Positions 35,564-45,016 of a stretch of 45,016 nucleotides of DNA are shown piece by piece. Position 1 is the stretch's first letter, and each line of letters begins with the position of its first letter. This DNA is from Rhodocyclales bacterium. GTDB lineage: Bacteria; Pseudomonadota; Gammaproteobacteria; Burkholderiales; Rhodocyclaceae. The stretch spans positions 1-45,016 of the forward strand of contig PQAF01000008.1 of assembly GCA_003105015.1 (NCBI GenBank), given 5' to 3'. Made by a program: the position numbers and the translations under genes. Below the pieces are notes generated by a model. That model was not told where the DNA came from and ran no database searches. It was given only the letters and a program-made list of their open reading frames with translations.

Positions 35564-36103
35564 ATGAAATGGTTGCAGACGCGGGCGCAGCGCGAGCTGA
35601 CCGAAAGAATCGAGGCAAGCCGGGGCCGCCTCTATCGCGTGGCCTTCGCCTGGTGCCACGATGCCCCCCTCGCCGACGACCTGGCGCAGGAGGCCCTGGC
35701 GCGCGGCCTGGCGAGGACCGAACAGTTGCGCGATGCCGAAAGGCTGTCGAGCTGGCTGTTCTCGATCCTCCACCGCTGCTGGATCGACCACCTGCGCCTT
35801 CGCCGCCAGGACCTGGACGAGGAGGCGATTGCCGAATTGCCGTCGGACCTGCCCGGACCGGAGGGCCATGCCGAACAGCAGGAGACGGTCAGCCGGGTGC
35901 GGGCCGCCATTGCGGCGCTGCCGCTCGGACAGCGCCAGGTCGTCACCCTGGTCGACCTGGAGGAGTTTTCCTATGCAGAGGTCGCGGCCATCCTGTCGAT
36001 ACCGATCGGCACCGTCATGAGCCGGTTGTGCCGCGCCCGCGAGGCGCTGCGCGGCCTGCTGGAGCCGGCGGCGGTACAGCCGCGCCTGAGGAGCGTGAAA
36101 TGA
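35564..36103 (+). CDS. ECF RNA polymerase sigma factor
   Basis: Sigma factor of 179 residues with only regions 2 and 4. Region 2 includes RVAFAWCHDAPLADDLAQEALARGL and the promoter -10 recognition stretch LSSWLFSILHRCWIDHLR. Region 4 includes ALPLGQRQVVTLVDLEEFSYAEVA and the helix-turn-helix SIPIGTVMSRLCRAREAL. I chose the ATG at 35564-35566, preceded by GGGAGGG. Its stop overlaps the anti-sigma ATG as ATGA. It probably drives its own operon and the divergent DsrE-like genes. Confidence 0.95.
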   Translation: MKWLQTRAQRELTERIEASRGRLYRVAFAWCHDAPLADDLAQEALARGLARTEQLRDAERLSSWLFSILHRCWIDHLRLRRQDLDEEAIAELPSDLPGPEGHAEQQETVSRVRAAIAALPLGQRQVVTLVDLEEFSYAEVAAILSIPIGTVMSRLCRAREALRGLLEPAAVQPRLRSVK

Positions 36104-36798
36104 ACGATGCAAGAATGGATTTTTCCGACGAGCGCCTGAACGCCTTCGTCGACAACGAACTCGGCGCCCAGGAGCGCGAGGAAATCCTCGCCGCCATCGC
36201 CGAGGATGCCGAACTCAGCCAGCGCCTGTGCGCGCTGCGCTCGACCAAGGAGCTGGTGCGCCACGCCTACGGCCAGGTGCCGGCGTCCCCCCGCACGCGG
36301 GGCCGCCGCGTCTCCCTGTGGAGCGGCGCGCTGGCCGCCGGCCTGGCGCTGGTGGCAGGCGTGCTGATCGGCTGGCAGGGACATCGCGCCTCCGTCTCGC
36401 CCGGCGCGCCGGCACTGGCCTGGATGGGCGGCCTGTTTGCATCCCAGCCGACGCGCGTGCTGCTGCATCTGGACAGTTCGCAAGCCGAGCGCATGGAGGA
36501 AGCGCTCGACATGGCCGAGGCCTATCTGGCCAAGGCCGGCCACGCCCGGGTGGAACTGGTGGTCAACAATTCAGGCCTCGACCTGCTGCGGCAGGAGGCC
36601 ACGCCCCATGCGGCGCGCATTGCCGCACTCGCCGCACGCCACGACATGCTGGCGTTCGTCGCCTGCGGCAACGCCATCGCGCGTTACCGCAGCGCCGGAC
36701 TGGATGTCACGCTGGTGCCGGAAGCAAGGGTGGAGCGCACCGCCGTCGAGCACATCGTCGACCGGGTACGCCAGGGCTGGACTTACCTGAAGATCTGA
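36100..36798 (+). CDS. Membrane anti-sigma factor with a DsrE-like periplasmic domain
   Basis: Protein of 232 residues. Residues 1-60 are an anti-sigma domain (DERLNAFVDNELGAQEREEIL, LCALRSTKELVRHAYG) without the HxxxCxxC zinc motif. One membrane helix follows (about 72-93, SLWSGALAAGLALVAGVLIGW). Residues 118-232 resemble the two neighbouring DsrE-like proteins: VLLHLDSSQAERMEEALDMA, RVELVVNNSGLDLL, AFVACGNAI with Cys189 in the equivalent position, and the end RQGWTYLKI. With a cytosolic N-terminus the DsrE-like domain lies in the periplasm. I infer that it senses a ligand, a sulfur adduct or the exported DsrE proteins and releases the sigma factor. The fusion is unfamiliar to me. Confidence 0.88.
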   Translation: MNDARMDFSDERLNAFVDNELGAQEREEILAAIAEDAELSQRLCALRSTKELVRHAYGQVPASPRTRGRRVSLWSGALAAGLALVAGVLIGWQGHRASVSPGAPALAWMGGLFASQPTRVLLHLDSSQAERMEEALDMAEAYLAKAGHARVELVVNNSGLDLLRQEATPHAARIAALAARHDMLAFVACGNAIARYRSAGLDVTLVPEARVERTAVEHIVDRVRQGWTYLKI

Positions 36799-36947
36799 AC
36801 GGGGCGGGACGGATTCGGGTCGGCGCGATCGGCGGCGAAACCGACGCCGGAGAACGCCGTGACCAGGCACAGCGCCACGAAGGCCAGCAGCACCTTGGCC
36901 TTGTGCTTCCACGGGCTGTCGGGCTGGTTCAAATTGTCTCGATGCAT
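36783..36947 (-). CDS. Small one-helix membrane or exported protein
   Basis: ORF of 54 codons with GAGGAG 8 bases before the ATG. The N-terminal part is hydrophilic and basic (SPWKHKAKV), followed by LLAFVALCLVTAFSGVGFA and a short tail ADRADPNPSRPVQIFR. This could be a signal peptide with a 16-residue mature peptide, or a single-pass membrane protein. Its last 16 bases overlap the anti-sigma gene on the opposite strand. A TTGTGC/TATTGT promoter-like pair lies upstream. I recognise no family; it is too short for comparison by eye. Confidence 0.5.
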   Translation of the reverse strand: MHRDNLNQPDSPWKHKAKVLLAFVALCLVTAFSGVGFAADRADPNPSRPVQIFR

Positions 36948-37061
36948 CGCCTCGCTCCTCTATCTGGCTGAAACTCCACGCTCTTTGGCGCGGATTCGGC
37001 AACAATACACCCCGCCGAACGGCAGGCACAACGAATTATTTGATGCCTGAATTAAAACGCA

Positions 37062-38573
37062 TCAGCCGGCAAAACGTTGACGCAGCAGGTTCTTCTGCAC
37101 CTTGCCCATGGCGTTGCGCGGCAGGTCATCCACGAAATGGACGGCCTTCGGCACCTTGAAGCCGGCGATGCGGCCCTTCAGTTCGGCGATGATGTCCTCG
37201 GCGGATACGCCCTCGCCGCCCTGGCGGCGCACCACCACGGCGGTCACCGCCTCGCCGAAATCCGGATGCGGCAGACCGATCACGGCGGATTCCGCCACGC
37301 CCGGCAGGGCGTCGATGGCCTCCTCGATCTCCTTCGGATAGACGTTCAGCCCGCCGGTGATGATGAGGTCCTTGTTGCGACCGACGATGGCGAGGTAGCC
37401 CTCCGCGTCGAAGCGGCCCATGTCGCCGGTGCGGAAGAAGCCGTCCGGCGTGAATTCCTCCTTTGTCTTATCCGGCAGCTGCCAGTAGCCGGCGAAGACG
37501 CTGGAGGAATTCTGGCCGCGCACCTGGATGTGGCCGATCTCGCCGGCCGGTCTCGGCTTGTCCAAGTCATCGACCACGCGCACTTCCGTGCCCGGCAGGG
37601 GGAAGCCGACCGTGCCGATGCGCCGCTCGCCTTCGAGCGGGTTGGAGGTGAACATGCCGCCCTCGGTCATGCCGTAGCGCTCGAGGAGGGTGTGGCCGGT
37701 GCGTTCGCGGAATTCGGCGAAGGTCTCCGGCAGGAGCGGTGCCGAGCCGGAGATGAAGAGGCGCATGTGCGCCACGGCTTCCCGCGTCAGTCCCTTCTCC
37801 TGCAGCAGCCGCACGTAGTAGGTCGGCACGCCCATGAACACCGTCGCCGCCCGCATCAGGCGCAGCGCGCGCGCCGCGTCGAACTTCGGCTCGAACAGCA
37901 CCGGGCTGCCGTTGAGGAGCGCGCAGTGCGTGGCGACGAAGAGGCCGTGCACGTGGAAGGTCGGCAGCATGTGCAGCAGCACGTCGCCGGGCCGGAAGCC
38001 CCAATACCGGTGCAGCACCCGCGCGTTGGCGGCCAGGTTGCGGTGGGTCAGCATCGCTCCCTTCGAGCGGCCGGTGGTGCCGGAGGTATAGACGATCGAA
38101 GCCAGGTCGCCGTCGGCGCGCTCGACGGTGGCGAAGCGCGCCGGCATCTGCGCCGCGGCGGCAGCCAGGCTGCCCTCGCCGCGCGCGCCGAGGTCATGCA
38201 CCAGCGGCAGGCGGCAGGCCCAGGCCAGCTCCTGCGCCTCCTCCAGCCGTTCGGGCGCGCAGACGAACAGGCCCGGCTTCGCATCGTTGAGGAAATACAC
38301 CACCTCGCCGCGCGTGTAGGCGGGATTCAGCGGCAGGAAGACGCAGCCGGCGCGCAGGCAGCCGAGGTAGAGCAGCAGCGCCTCGGCGGATTTCTCCACC
38401 TGGGCGGCGACGCGGTCGCCCGGCTTCAGCCCCGCTTCGACCAGCAAGGCGCCGTAGCGCGCGGACTGACTTTCCAGTTCGGCGTAGCTCAGGCGCCGGC
38501 CGTCGGGCAGGATCAGGCAGGGCGCCTCGCCCTCGGCCGGGAAGCGCGAGGCCAGCAGGCCGTACAGGTTCAT
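37062..38573 (-). CDS. matB: Malonyl-CoA synthetase (acyl-CoA ligase family)
   Basis: ANL-superfamily ligase of 503 residues. The AMP-binding motif IVYTSGTTGRSKGAMLTH lies near residue 157, LERYGMTEGG near 292 and FFRTGDMGRFD near 376, and the C-terminal domain ends with PRNAMGKVQKN, which carries the catalytic lysine. The close match to MatB-type enzymes and the adjacent malonyl-CoA decarboxylase gene indicate malonate as substrate: malonate + CoA + ATP to malonyl-CoA. Its ATG overlaps the decarboxylase stop by 4 bp. One AAAGTCAGTC motif copy lies in the codons for ESQS (residues 34-37). Confidence 0.9.
   Translation of the reverse strand: MNLYGLLASRFPAEGEAPCLILPDGRRLSYAELESQSARYGALLVEAGLKPGDRVAAQVEKSAEALLLYLGCLRAGCVFLPLNPAYTRGEVVYFLNDAKPGLFVCAPERLEEAQELAWACRLPLVHDLGARGEGSLAAAAAQMPARFATVERADGDLASIVYTSGTTGRSKGAMLTHRNLAANARVLHRYWGFRPGDVLLHMLPTFHVHGLFVATHCALLNGSPVLFEPKFDAARALRLMRAATVFMGVPTYYVRLLQEKGLTREAVAHMRLFISGSAPLLPETFAEFRERTGHTLLERYGMTEGGMFTSNPLEGERRIGTVGFPLPGTEVRVVDDLDKPRPAGEIGHIQVRGQNSSSVFAGYWQLPDKTKEEFTPDGFFRTGDMGRFDAEGYLAIVGRNKDLIITGGLNVYPKEIEEAIDALPGVAESAVIGLPHPDFGEAVTAVVVRRQGGEGVSAEDIIAELKGRIAGFKVPKAVHFVDDLPRNAMGKVQKNLLRQRFAG
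38464..38473 (-). repeat. AAAGTCAGTC motif copy 6
   Basis: Exact 10-mer on the coding strand of matB, in codons for Glu-Ser-Gln-Ser. This is a different frame from the copies in cobT and cobS. Confidence 0.7.
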
Positions 38574-39871
38574 GCCTTGGCCAGCCGGCGGATGGCGGCC
38601 GTGGCGGCGATGCGGTCCTCGCCGACGAAGGCTTCGACGTTCTGCTCGATCTCGTCGGGGTCGTAGAGGTAGTTCACCATCAGGCCGCAGGACTGCCTGA
38701 AGCCCTTGGCCGAGGCATCCGCCAGGAAGTCGATGCGCTCGATGCGGGCGCCGTTGCCGAGGTGGAAGCGCGCCACCGGGTCGAAGGGACGGCCGTTCTG
38801 GCGGACGGCGTAGAGGTAGCGGGCGGCGAGGGCCTCGAGCGGATCGCGCAGGCGGCGCGCCAGGGCCTTGTCCTGCGCCCAGTCGCCCGACTGCAGCTGG
38901 GCCAGCGTCAGGCCGAGATCCTCGATGGCTTCCGGCGTGCGCTTCAGCCAGGCGCAGAACTGCGGCAGCGGCGACAGCGTGGCGAAGGTCTTCAGCTGCG
39001 GGAAGTCGCGCTTCAGGTCGTCGATGACGCGCTTCAGCAGGAAGTTGCCGAAGGTGACGCCGCGCAGGCCGGCCTGGGTATTAGAGATCGAGTAGAAGAT
39101 CGCCGTGTCGGCGCGCTCGGTCTCGAGCACCGGGGCGTGCTCGTCGAGCAGCGCCTGGATGTTGCCGGAGAGTTCCTTCGTCAGCGCCACTTCGACGAAG
39201 ATCAGCGGCTCGGCCGGCATGCGCGGATGGAAGAAGGCGTACAGGCGGCGGTCGGAGCCGAGCCGGTTGCGCAGGTCGCTCCAGGAGCGGATCTCGTGCA
39301 CCGCCTCGTACTGGATCAGCTTCTCCAGCAGCGAGGCGGGGGAATTCCAGGTGATGCGCTGCAATTCGAGGAAGCCGACGTCGAACCAGGCGGTCAGGCG
39401 CGATTCCAGCTCGCGGTCGAGCACCGCCAGCTCCTCGTCCTTCTCGAGGAAGCGCAGCAGGTCGGCGCGCAGGTCGACGAGGAACTTCACCCCCTGCGGC
39501 AGGGCGTTGAACTGGGTCAGGATGCGGATGCGCGAGGAGCGCAGCGCGGCGCGCAGGTCGGCCTCGGCGTCCCACTGGCCGGGCGTGCCGGCCGCGGCCT
39601 GATAGGCACGGTGCGCGGCGTCCACCTTCGCCGGCTCGGGACCGAAGTCGAGGGCGATGCGTCGCAGGAACTCGTGGCGGCCGGCGTCGTCGAGGCCGAG
39701 GTAGGTCTCGCCCAGCTTCGCCGCCCGGCCGCGCGCGGCGACCTCGCCGCCGGTGCCGGCGGCGCATTCCTGCAACTGTTTGCGCAGTTGCGCCAGCAGC
39801 TTCGGCGTCATGGGCTGGCGTCCGGGCTTGCCGCCGACGAGGGATTTGACGCGCCTGAGAATGCCCTCCAT
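38570..39871 (-). CDS. Malonyl-CoA decarboxylase
   Basis: Enzyme of 433 residues that converts malonyl-CoA to acetyl-CoA and CO2. The N-terminal helical domain spans about 1-180. The C-terminal acyltransferase-like domain has ERADTAIFYSISNTQAGLRGVTFGNFLLKRV, the catalytic Ser/His-region FATLSPLPQFCAWL, and VARFHLGNGARIERIDFLAD near the end, all typical of MCD. The frame is open much further upstream under the enoyl-CoA hydratase gene, but AGGAGG before the ATG at 39869-39871 and the start MEGILRRV fix the gene. It pairs with matB for malonate use. Confidence 0.95.
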   Translation of the reverse strand: MEGILRRVKSLVGGKPGRQPMTPKLLAQLRKQLQECAAGTGGEVAARGRAAKLGETYLGLDDAGRHEFLRRIALDFGPEPAKVDAAHRAYQAAAGTPGQWDAEADLRAALRSSRIRILTQFNALPQGVKFLVDLRADLLRFLEKDEELAVLDRELESRLTAWFDVGFLELQRITWNSPASLLEKLIQYEAVHEIRSWSDLRNRLGSDRRLYAFFHPRMPAEPLIFVEVALTKELSGNIQALLDEHAPVLETERADTAIFYSISNTQAGLRGVTFGNFLLKRVIDDLKRDFPQLKTFATLSPLPQFCAWLKRTPEAIEDLGLTLAQLQSGDWAQDKALARRLRDPLEALAARYLYAVRQNGRPFDPVARFHLGNGARIERIDFLADASAKGFRQSCGLMVNYLYDPDEIEQNVEAFVGEDRIAATAAIRRLAKA

Positions 39872-39879
39872 GCCGCCTC

Positions 39880-40665
39880 CTATTTGCCGCGGAACAGCGG
39901 CGCGCGCTTTTCCAGGAAGGCCGAGAGCCCCTCGCGGTAATCCTCGCTGTCGAGGAAGGCGAAGCTGGCTTTCAGTTCCTCCAAAGTCAGTCCCTGCGGC
40001 ACGGCGGTGAGGCGGCGCACCAGCTTCTTGTGCATGCGCGCGGCGAGCGGCGCGCCGGCGGCGATGCGGCGGGCCATGGCGTAGGCCTCCTCCGCCACCT
40101 GCTCGTCGTCGACGACGCGGGTGACCAGGCCTTTCTCGCAGGCCTCGTCGGCGCCGAGGATGCGGCCTTCGAGCAGGATCTCCAGCGCCACGGCGGGGCC
40201 GGCCAGCGCCAGCAGGCCGGTGAGTTCCCCCGGCGCCATCGAGAAGCCGAGCTTGTTGATCGGCGCGCCGAAGCGGGCCGAGCGACCGCAGATGCGCAGG
40301 TCGCACTGGCCGGCGATCTCCAGCCCGCCGCCGATGCAGGCGCCGTGGATCAGGGCCACGGTCGGGTGCAGGCAGTCGCGAATGGCATTCAGCGCCTGCG
40401 CCACCCACTCCTCGTGGTAGACCAGGGCGCGCTCCAGCGTGTCGCGCAGGGTGAGGAATTCCTCGAGGTCGCCGCCGGCGGCAAAGGCCTTCTCGCCGGC
40501 GCCGCGCAGGACGACGCAGCGCAGGCCCTCGTCGGCGGAGAGTTCTTCCATGACGACGCGCAGGCGCCGCCACATCGAGGCGTTGACGGCATTCAGCTTG
40601 GCCGGATTGTTCAGCGTGACGGTGGCGACGACGCCGTCGCGATGGACCAGGATCTCTTCAGCCAT
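39880..40665 (-). CDS. Enoyl-CoA hydratase/isomerase family protein
   Basis: Crotonase-fold protein of 261 residues. VATVTLNNPAKLNAVN, the oxyanion-hole AFAAGGDLEEF and IHGACIGGGLEIAGQCDLRI are typical. The exact reaction is not fixed by sequence: hydration, isomerisation or decarboxylation of a CoA thioester are all possible. I chose the ATG at 40663-40665; another ATG five codons upstream overlaps the gntR end more and lacks a better ribosome-binding site. It lies between gntR and the decarboxylase gene in one operon, so its substrate may be linked to malonate or C3 metabolism. Confidence 0.88.
   Translation of the reverse strand: MAEEILVHRDGVVATVTLNNPAKLNAVNASMWRRLRVVMEELSADEGLRCVVLRGAGEKAFAAGGDLEEFLTLRDTLERALVYHEEWVAQALNAIRDCLHPTVALIHGACIGGGLEIAGQCDLRICGRSARFGAPINKLGFSMAPGELTGLLALAGPAVALEILLEGRILGADEACEKGLVTRVVDDEQVAEEAYAMARRIAAGAPLAARMHKKLVRRLTAVPQGLTLEELKASFAFLDSEDYREGLSAFLEKRAPLFRGK
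39983..39992 (+). repeat. AAAGTCAGTC motif copy 7
   Basis: Exact 10-mer followed by CCTGCGG, antisense to the enoyl-CoA hydratase gene in codons for Gly-Leu-Thr-Leu. Confidence 0.7.
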
Positions 40666-41326
40666 GGCTCTTGGCGGCATGCATCTTCGCCAGCGCGGCG
40701 CGGCCGGACAGGAGATGCGCGTGCATCAGCGCCTCGGCCGAGGCGGCGTCGCGCTCGCGGATGGCGGCGAGGATGTGGCGGTGCTCCTCCAGCGACTGCT
40801 TCAGGCGCCCTTCCAGGCGCAGCGAATCGCGCCGCGTGAGTTTCAGCACCTTGCGCAGGTCGTCGATGACCTGCTTCAGCCAGCGGTTGCCGGAGAGTTC
40901 CTGCAGCGCCTGATGGAATTCGTGGTTGACCTCGAAGAAGCCGTTGATGTCGCCCTTCGCCGCCTGCCGCTCGAGTTTTTCGTGCAGCGCTTCCAGGCGC
41001 TTGAGGTCGGCCGGGCCCGCCTTCTGCGTCGCCTCGAAGGCGCAGCGCCCCTCGAGCAGGGCCATCAGCGGGAAGATGTCGTCGAGGTCGCGCTCGGCCA
41101 GTTCGGTGACGTAGCAGCCGCGGCGCGGCTTCAGGGTGACCAGGCCTTCGGAAGCCAGCACCTTGAGCGCCTCGCGCAGGGGCGTGCGGCTGATGCCGTA
41201 CTGCTCGGCCAGGGCCTGCTCGTCGACCCAGGCGCCCGGCTGCAGTTCGTGCGAGAAGATGCGTTGGCGCAGGCGCTCGGCGACTTCCAGGTAGAGGGCG
41301 GGCTGGGCAATGCTGCTTGGGCTCAT
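40658..41326 (-). CDS. GntR family transcriptional regulator, FCD subfamily
   Basis: Regulator of 222 residues. The N-terminal winged helix-turn-helix has LRQRIFSHELQPGAWVDEQALAEQYGISRTPLREALKVLASEGLV; the C-terminal FCD ligand-binding domain has FPLMALLEGRCAFEAT, NGFFEVNHEFHQALQ and SLEEHRHILAAIRERDA, whose Asp and His residues usually bind a metal that holds a carboxylate ligand. As first gene of the malonate operon it probably controls that operon, with malonate or a related acid as ligand. It lies 162 bp from the divergent mutase gene and may control that too. Confidence 0.92.
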   Translation of the reverse strand: MSPSSIAQPALYLEVAERLRQRIFSHELQPGAWVDEQALAEQYGISRTPLREALKVLASEGLVTLKPRRGCYVTELAERDLDDIFPLMALLEGRCAFEATQKAGPADLKRLEALHEKLERQAAKGDINGFFEVNHEFHQALQELSGNRWLKQVIDDLRKVLKLTRRDSLRLEGRLKQSLEEHRHILAAIRERDAASAEALMHAHLLSGRAALAKMHAAKSHG

Positions 41327-41349
41327 TGCTTAATTTGTCGTCCTGGCGA

Positions 41350-41391
41350 TTGTGTTTACACGTATTGCATTCATAATTATGGATACAGTAT
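41350..41391. promoter_or_regulatory. Candidate GntR operator region
   Basis: TTGTGTTTACACG (41350-41362) resembles the TNGT-N-ACNA half-site pair of FCD-type GntR regulators, and ATACAGTAT (41383-41391) is a further short palindrome. Both lie in the AT-rich gap between divergent gntR and the mutase gene. Assignment is by form and position only. Confidence 0.4.
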
Positions 41392-41488
41392 TATGTGAAA
41401 CAGGGGATGTCAAGCCCGGGCTGTCTTCCCGCCCGCGCCGGGACTATCCTGCCGGACAAGCCGGCTCAAGTCATAGAAAGGTCACGCC

Positions 41489-43648
<2,160 letters not shown>

Positions 43649-43683
43649 TTGCCCAGCGGCACAACGGTCTCGCGACTTCCACC

Positions 43684-43784
43684 TCCCCCTTTGAAAAAGG
43701 GGGATCGAGGGGGATTTATCTGGCGCCTGCCACTCACCCACCGGTGATAAATCCCCCCCAGCCCCCCTTTGTCAAAGGGGGGAG
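43684..43784. repeat. About 100-bp inverted-repeat element between the mutase gene and meaB
   Basis: GGGGGATTTATC (43709-43720) and GATAAATCCCCC (43746-43757) are exact reverse complements, and the outer arms (43684-43703 and 43760-43782) are C/G-rich inverted partners built around CCCCCTTT and AAAGGGGG. The right arm ends about 9 bases before the meaB ATG, so its GGGGGGAGAG is the only visible ribosome-binding site of meaB. Confidence 0.85.
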
Positions 43785-43793
43785 AGACGCGCG

Positions 43794-44804
43794 ATGAATC
43801 AACCTGCGCGGGAACTCCATGCGTTGGAAGCCGCCGACCGCGAGTTGGTCGACGGCGTGCTGGCGCGCCGGCCGCGTGCGCTGGCGAAGGCCATCACGCT
43901 GGTCGAGTCGACGCGGCGCGACCACCAGGCGCGCGCCGAAGCCGTGCTGGCGGCGCTGCTGCCGCACACCGGACAGGCGATCCGCGTCGGCATCTCCGGC
44001 GCGCCGGGGGCCGGCAAGTCCACCTTCATCGAGGCCCTCGGCCTGCACCTGATCGCGCGCGGCCACCGCGTCGCGGTGCTGGCGGTCGATCCGTCCAGCA
44101 CGCGCTCCGGCGGCGCCATCCTCGGCGACAAGACGCGCATGGAGAAGCTGTCGACGCGGCCGGAGGCCTTCATCCGCCCCTCGCCATCCGGCGGCTCGCT
44201 CGGCGGCGTCGCCGAGAAGACGCGCGAAGCGATGCTGGTGTGCGAGGCGGCCGGCTTCGACGTCGTCATCATCGAGACGGTCGGCGTCGGCCAGAGCGAA
44301 ACCACGGTGGCCGGCATGGTCGACGCCTTCGTCCTGCTGCAATTGCCGAATGCCGGCGACGACCTGCAGGCGATCAAGAAGGGCATCGTCGAGCTGGCCG
44401 ACCTCGTCGTCGTCAACAAGGCCGACCTCGATCCGAAGGCGGCCGAGTTCGCCAAACATCAGTTCGAGAACGCCCTCGGCCTGCTGCGTTCGACCTCCGC
44501 CCACTGGCGGCCGAAGGTGCTGACCCTGAGCGCCCAGACCGGCGCGGGCGTCGCGGATTTCTGGGCCGAGATCGAACGCCATCGCAAGACGCTCGAGGCG
44601 AGCGGAGAACTGGCGCAAAAGCGCCGGCGCCAGGCCGTCGACTGGATGTGGACCCTGATCGACGCCGAACTGCGCAACCGCTTCAGGCACCACGAGGGGG
44701 TCAGGCAGGACCTGGAAAAAGTCAGTCGCGCCGTCACGGCGGGCAGCATCACCCCGGCAGCCGCAGCACACAGGTTATTGGAACATTTGAATGAAAAACC
44801 ATGA
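43794..44804 (+). CDS. meaB: Methylmalonyl-CoA mutase GTPase chaperone MeaB
   Basis: G3E-family GTPase of 336 residues that loads and protects the B12 cofactor of methylmalonyl-CoA mutase; also called ArgK. The P-loop is GAPGAGKST (about residues 69-77), followed by LAVDPSSTRSGGAILGDKTRM, the switch-region VIIETVGVGQSE and the base-specificity motif VVNKADLD. The C-terminal dimerisation helices are complete. It lies 145 bp after the mutase gene, separated by a repeat element that supplies its ribosome-binding site. An AAAGTCAGTC motif copy lies in codons for EKVSR near residue 309. Confidence 0.96.
   Translation: MNQPARELHALEAADRELVDGVLARRPRALAKAITLVESTRRDHQARAEAVLAALLPHTGQAIRVGISGAPGAGKSTFIEALGLHLIARGHRVAVLAVDPSSTRSGGAILGDKTRMEKLSTRPEAFIRPSPSGGSLGGVAEKTREAMLVCEAAGFDVVIIETVGVGQSETTVAGMVDAFVLLQLPNAGDDLQAIKKGIVELADLVVVNKADLDPKAAEFAKHQFENALGLLRSTSAHWRPKVLTLSAQTGAGVADFWAEIERHRKTLEASGELAQKRRRQAVDWMWTLIDAELRNRFRHHEGVRQDLEKVSRAVTAGSITPAAAAHRLLEHLNEKP
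44718..44727 (+). repeat. AAAGTCAGTC motif copy 8
   Basis: Exact 10-mer on the coding strand of meaB, in codons for Lys-Val-Ser-Arg. Confidence 0.7.
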
Positions 44805-44882
44805 ACCACAGAGACACAGAGGCACAGAGGAATTTGCAGAGAAGATTTCTTGTTTTCTCTGTGTCTCTGTGCCTCTGTGGTT
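44804..44882. repeat. Inverted repeat between meaB and the carboxylase gene
   Basis: The left arm (44804-44829) contains three copies of CACAGAG separated by single bases; the right arm (44857-44882) is its near-perfect reverse complement. It begins at the last base of the meaB stop codon. The plan of three heptamers per arm is the same as in the rfb element at 6080-6153. It may form a strong mRNA hairpin between the two genes. Confidence 0.85.
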
Positions 44883-44903
44883 AAAGGTTCTTTAGGAGGT
44901 TCT

Positions 44904-45016
44904 ATGCACGACATCATTCGACAGCTGGACGAGAAGCGCGCGGCGGCCCGCCTGGGCGGCGGACAGAAGCGCATCGACGCGCAGCACGGCAAGGGCAAGC
45001 TCACCGCGCGCGAGCG
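44904..45016 (+). CDS. Acyl-CoA (propionyl-CoA) carboxylase beta subunit, partial
   Basis: The first 37 or so codons of a gene cut by the window edge. AGGAGGT precedes the ATG at 44904. The start [20 protein letters not shown] and the following [18 protein letters not shown] are characteristic of the biotin-dependent acyl-CoA carboxyltransferase (PccB/MmdA) N-terminus. With mutase and MeaB upstream, propionyl-CoA carboxylase is the likely identity: it would make the methylmalonyl-CoA used by the mutase. A methylmalonyl-CoA decarboxylase subunit is the main alternative. Confidence 0.88.
   Translation, partial: MHDIIRQLDEKRAAARLGGGQKRIDAQHGKGKLTARE

Overview
The window is GC-rich chromosomal DNA from a betaproteobacterium, most likely of the Rhodocyclales and its relatives. 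I infer this from gene order (DUF2782-LOG-polA; zapB-like/zapA/6S RNA/EVE/TauE) and from protein character, not from a database search. Most of it is ordinary core genome with short, tightly packed operons. It is interrupted by one large, compositionally different insertion at about 17967-33223.

Layout. 1-220: intergenic with a palindrome. 221-4071: DUF2782 protein and LOG-family protein (minus), then polA (plus). 4117-7588: dTDP-L-rhamnose genes rfbC-D-B-A (minus). 7600-12066: late cobalamin genes cobQ-U-T-S-C (minus), only 11 bp upstream of rfbC. 12087-16722: B12 uptake, with btuF (plus) facing btuB-btuC-btuD (minus); btuB follows a clear cobalamin riboswitch at 16865-17042. 17202-17953: zapB-like gene, zapA, 6S RNA and a terminator. 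17967-33223: type I secretion island holding hlyD, a 3,482-residue RTX/cadherin-like protein, two small coupled genes and an HlyB-like ABC exporter. 33224-34485: EVE protein and TauE/SafE permease. 34486-36947: two exported DsrE-like proteins (minus) divergent from an ECF sigma and a membrane anti-sigma, plus a 54-residue minus-strand ORF. 37062-41326: gntR, enoyl-CoA hydratase, malonyl-CoA decarboxylase and malonyl-CoA synthetase (minus). 41489-45016: methylmalonyl-CoA mutase, its chaperone MeaB and the start of an acyl-CoA carboxylase beta subunit (plus).

How it fits together. B12 is imported by BtuB/F/C/D, completed or salvaged by CobQ/U/T/S/C, and used by methylmalonyl-CoA mutase with MeaB in the propionyl-CoA route; the carboxylase at the right edge belongs to the same route. 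The malonate operon supplies or removes malonyl-CoA.

The best candidate for an undescribed system is at 34486-36798. The anti-sigma factor carries a periplasmic DsrE-like domain that resembles two exported DsrE-like proteins encoded divergently. The two divergent promoter regions are near copies of each other and look like ECF promoters. I infer a sigma/anti-sigma circuit that senses something handled by periplasmic DsrE proteins, perhaps reactive sulfur.

Other notable points: a diverged direct repeat and two overlap-coupled small genes in front of the giant RTX gene; a duplicated EVE gene start flanking the island; a 10-mer (AAAGTCAGTC) present eight times in 45 kb; and palindromic repeats that supply codons, stop codons or ribosome-binding sites to polA, cobT, btuF, btuD and meaB. 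No tRNA, rRNA, CRISPR array, intact transposase or integrase was seen.
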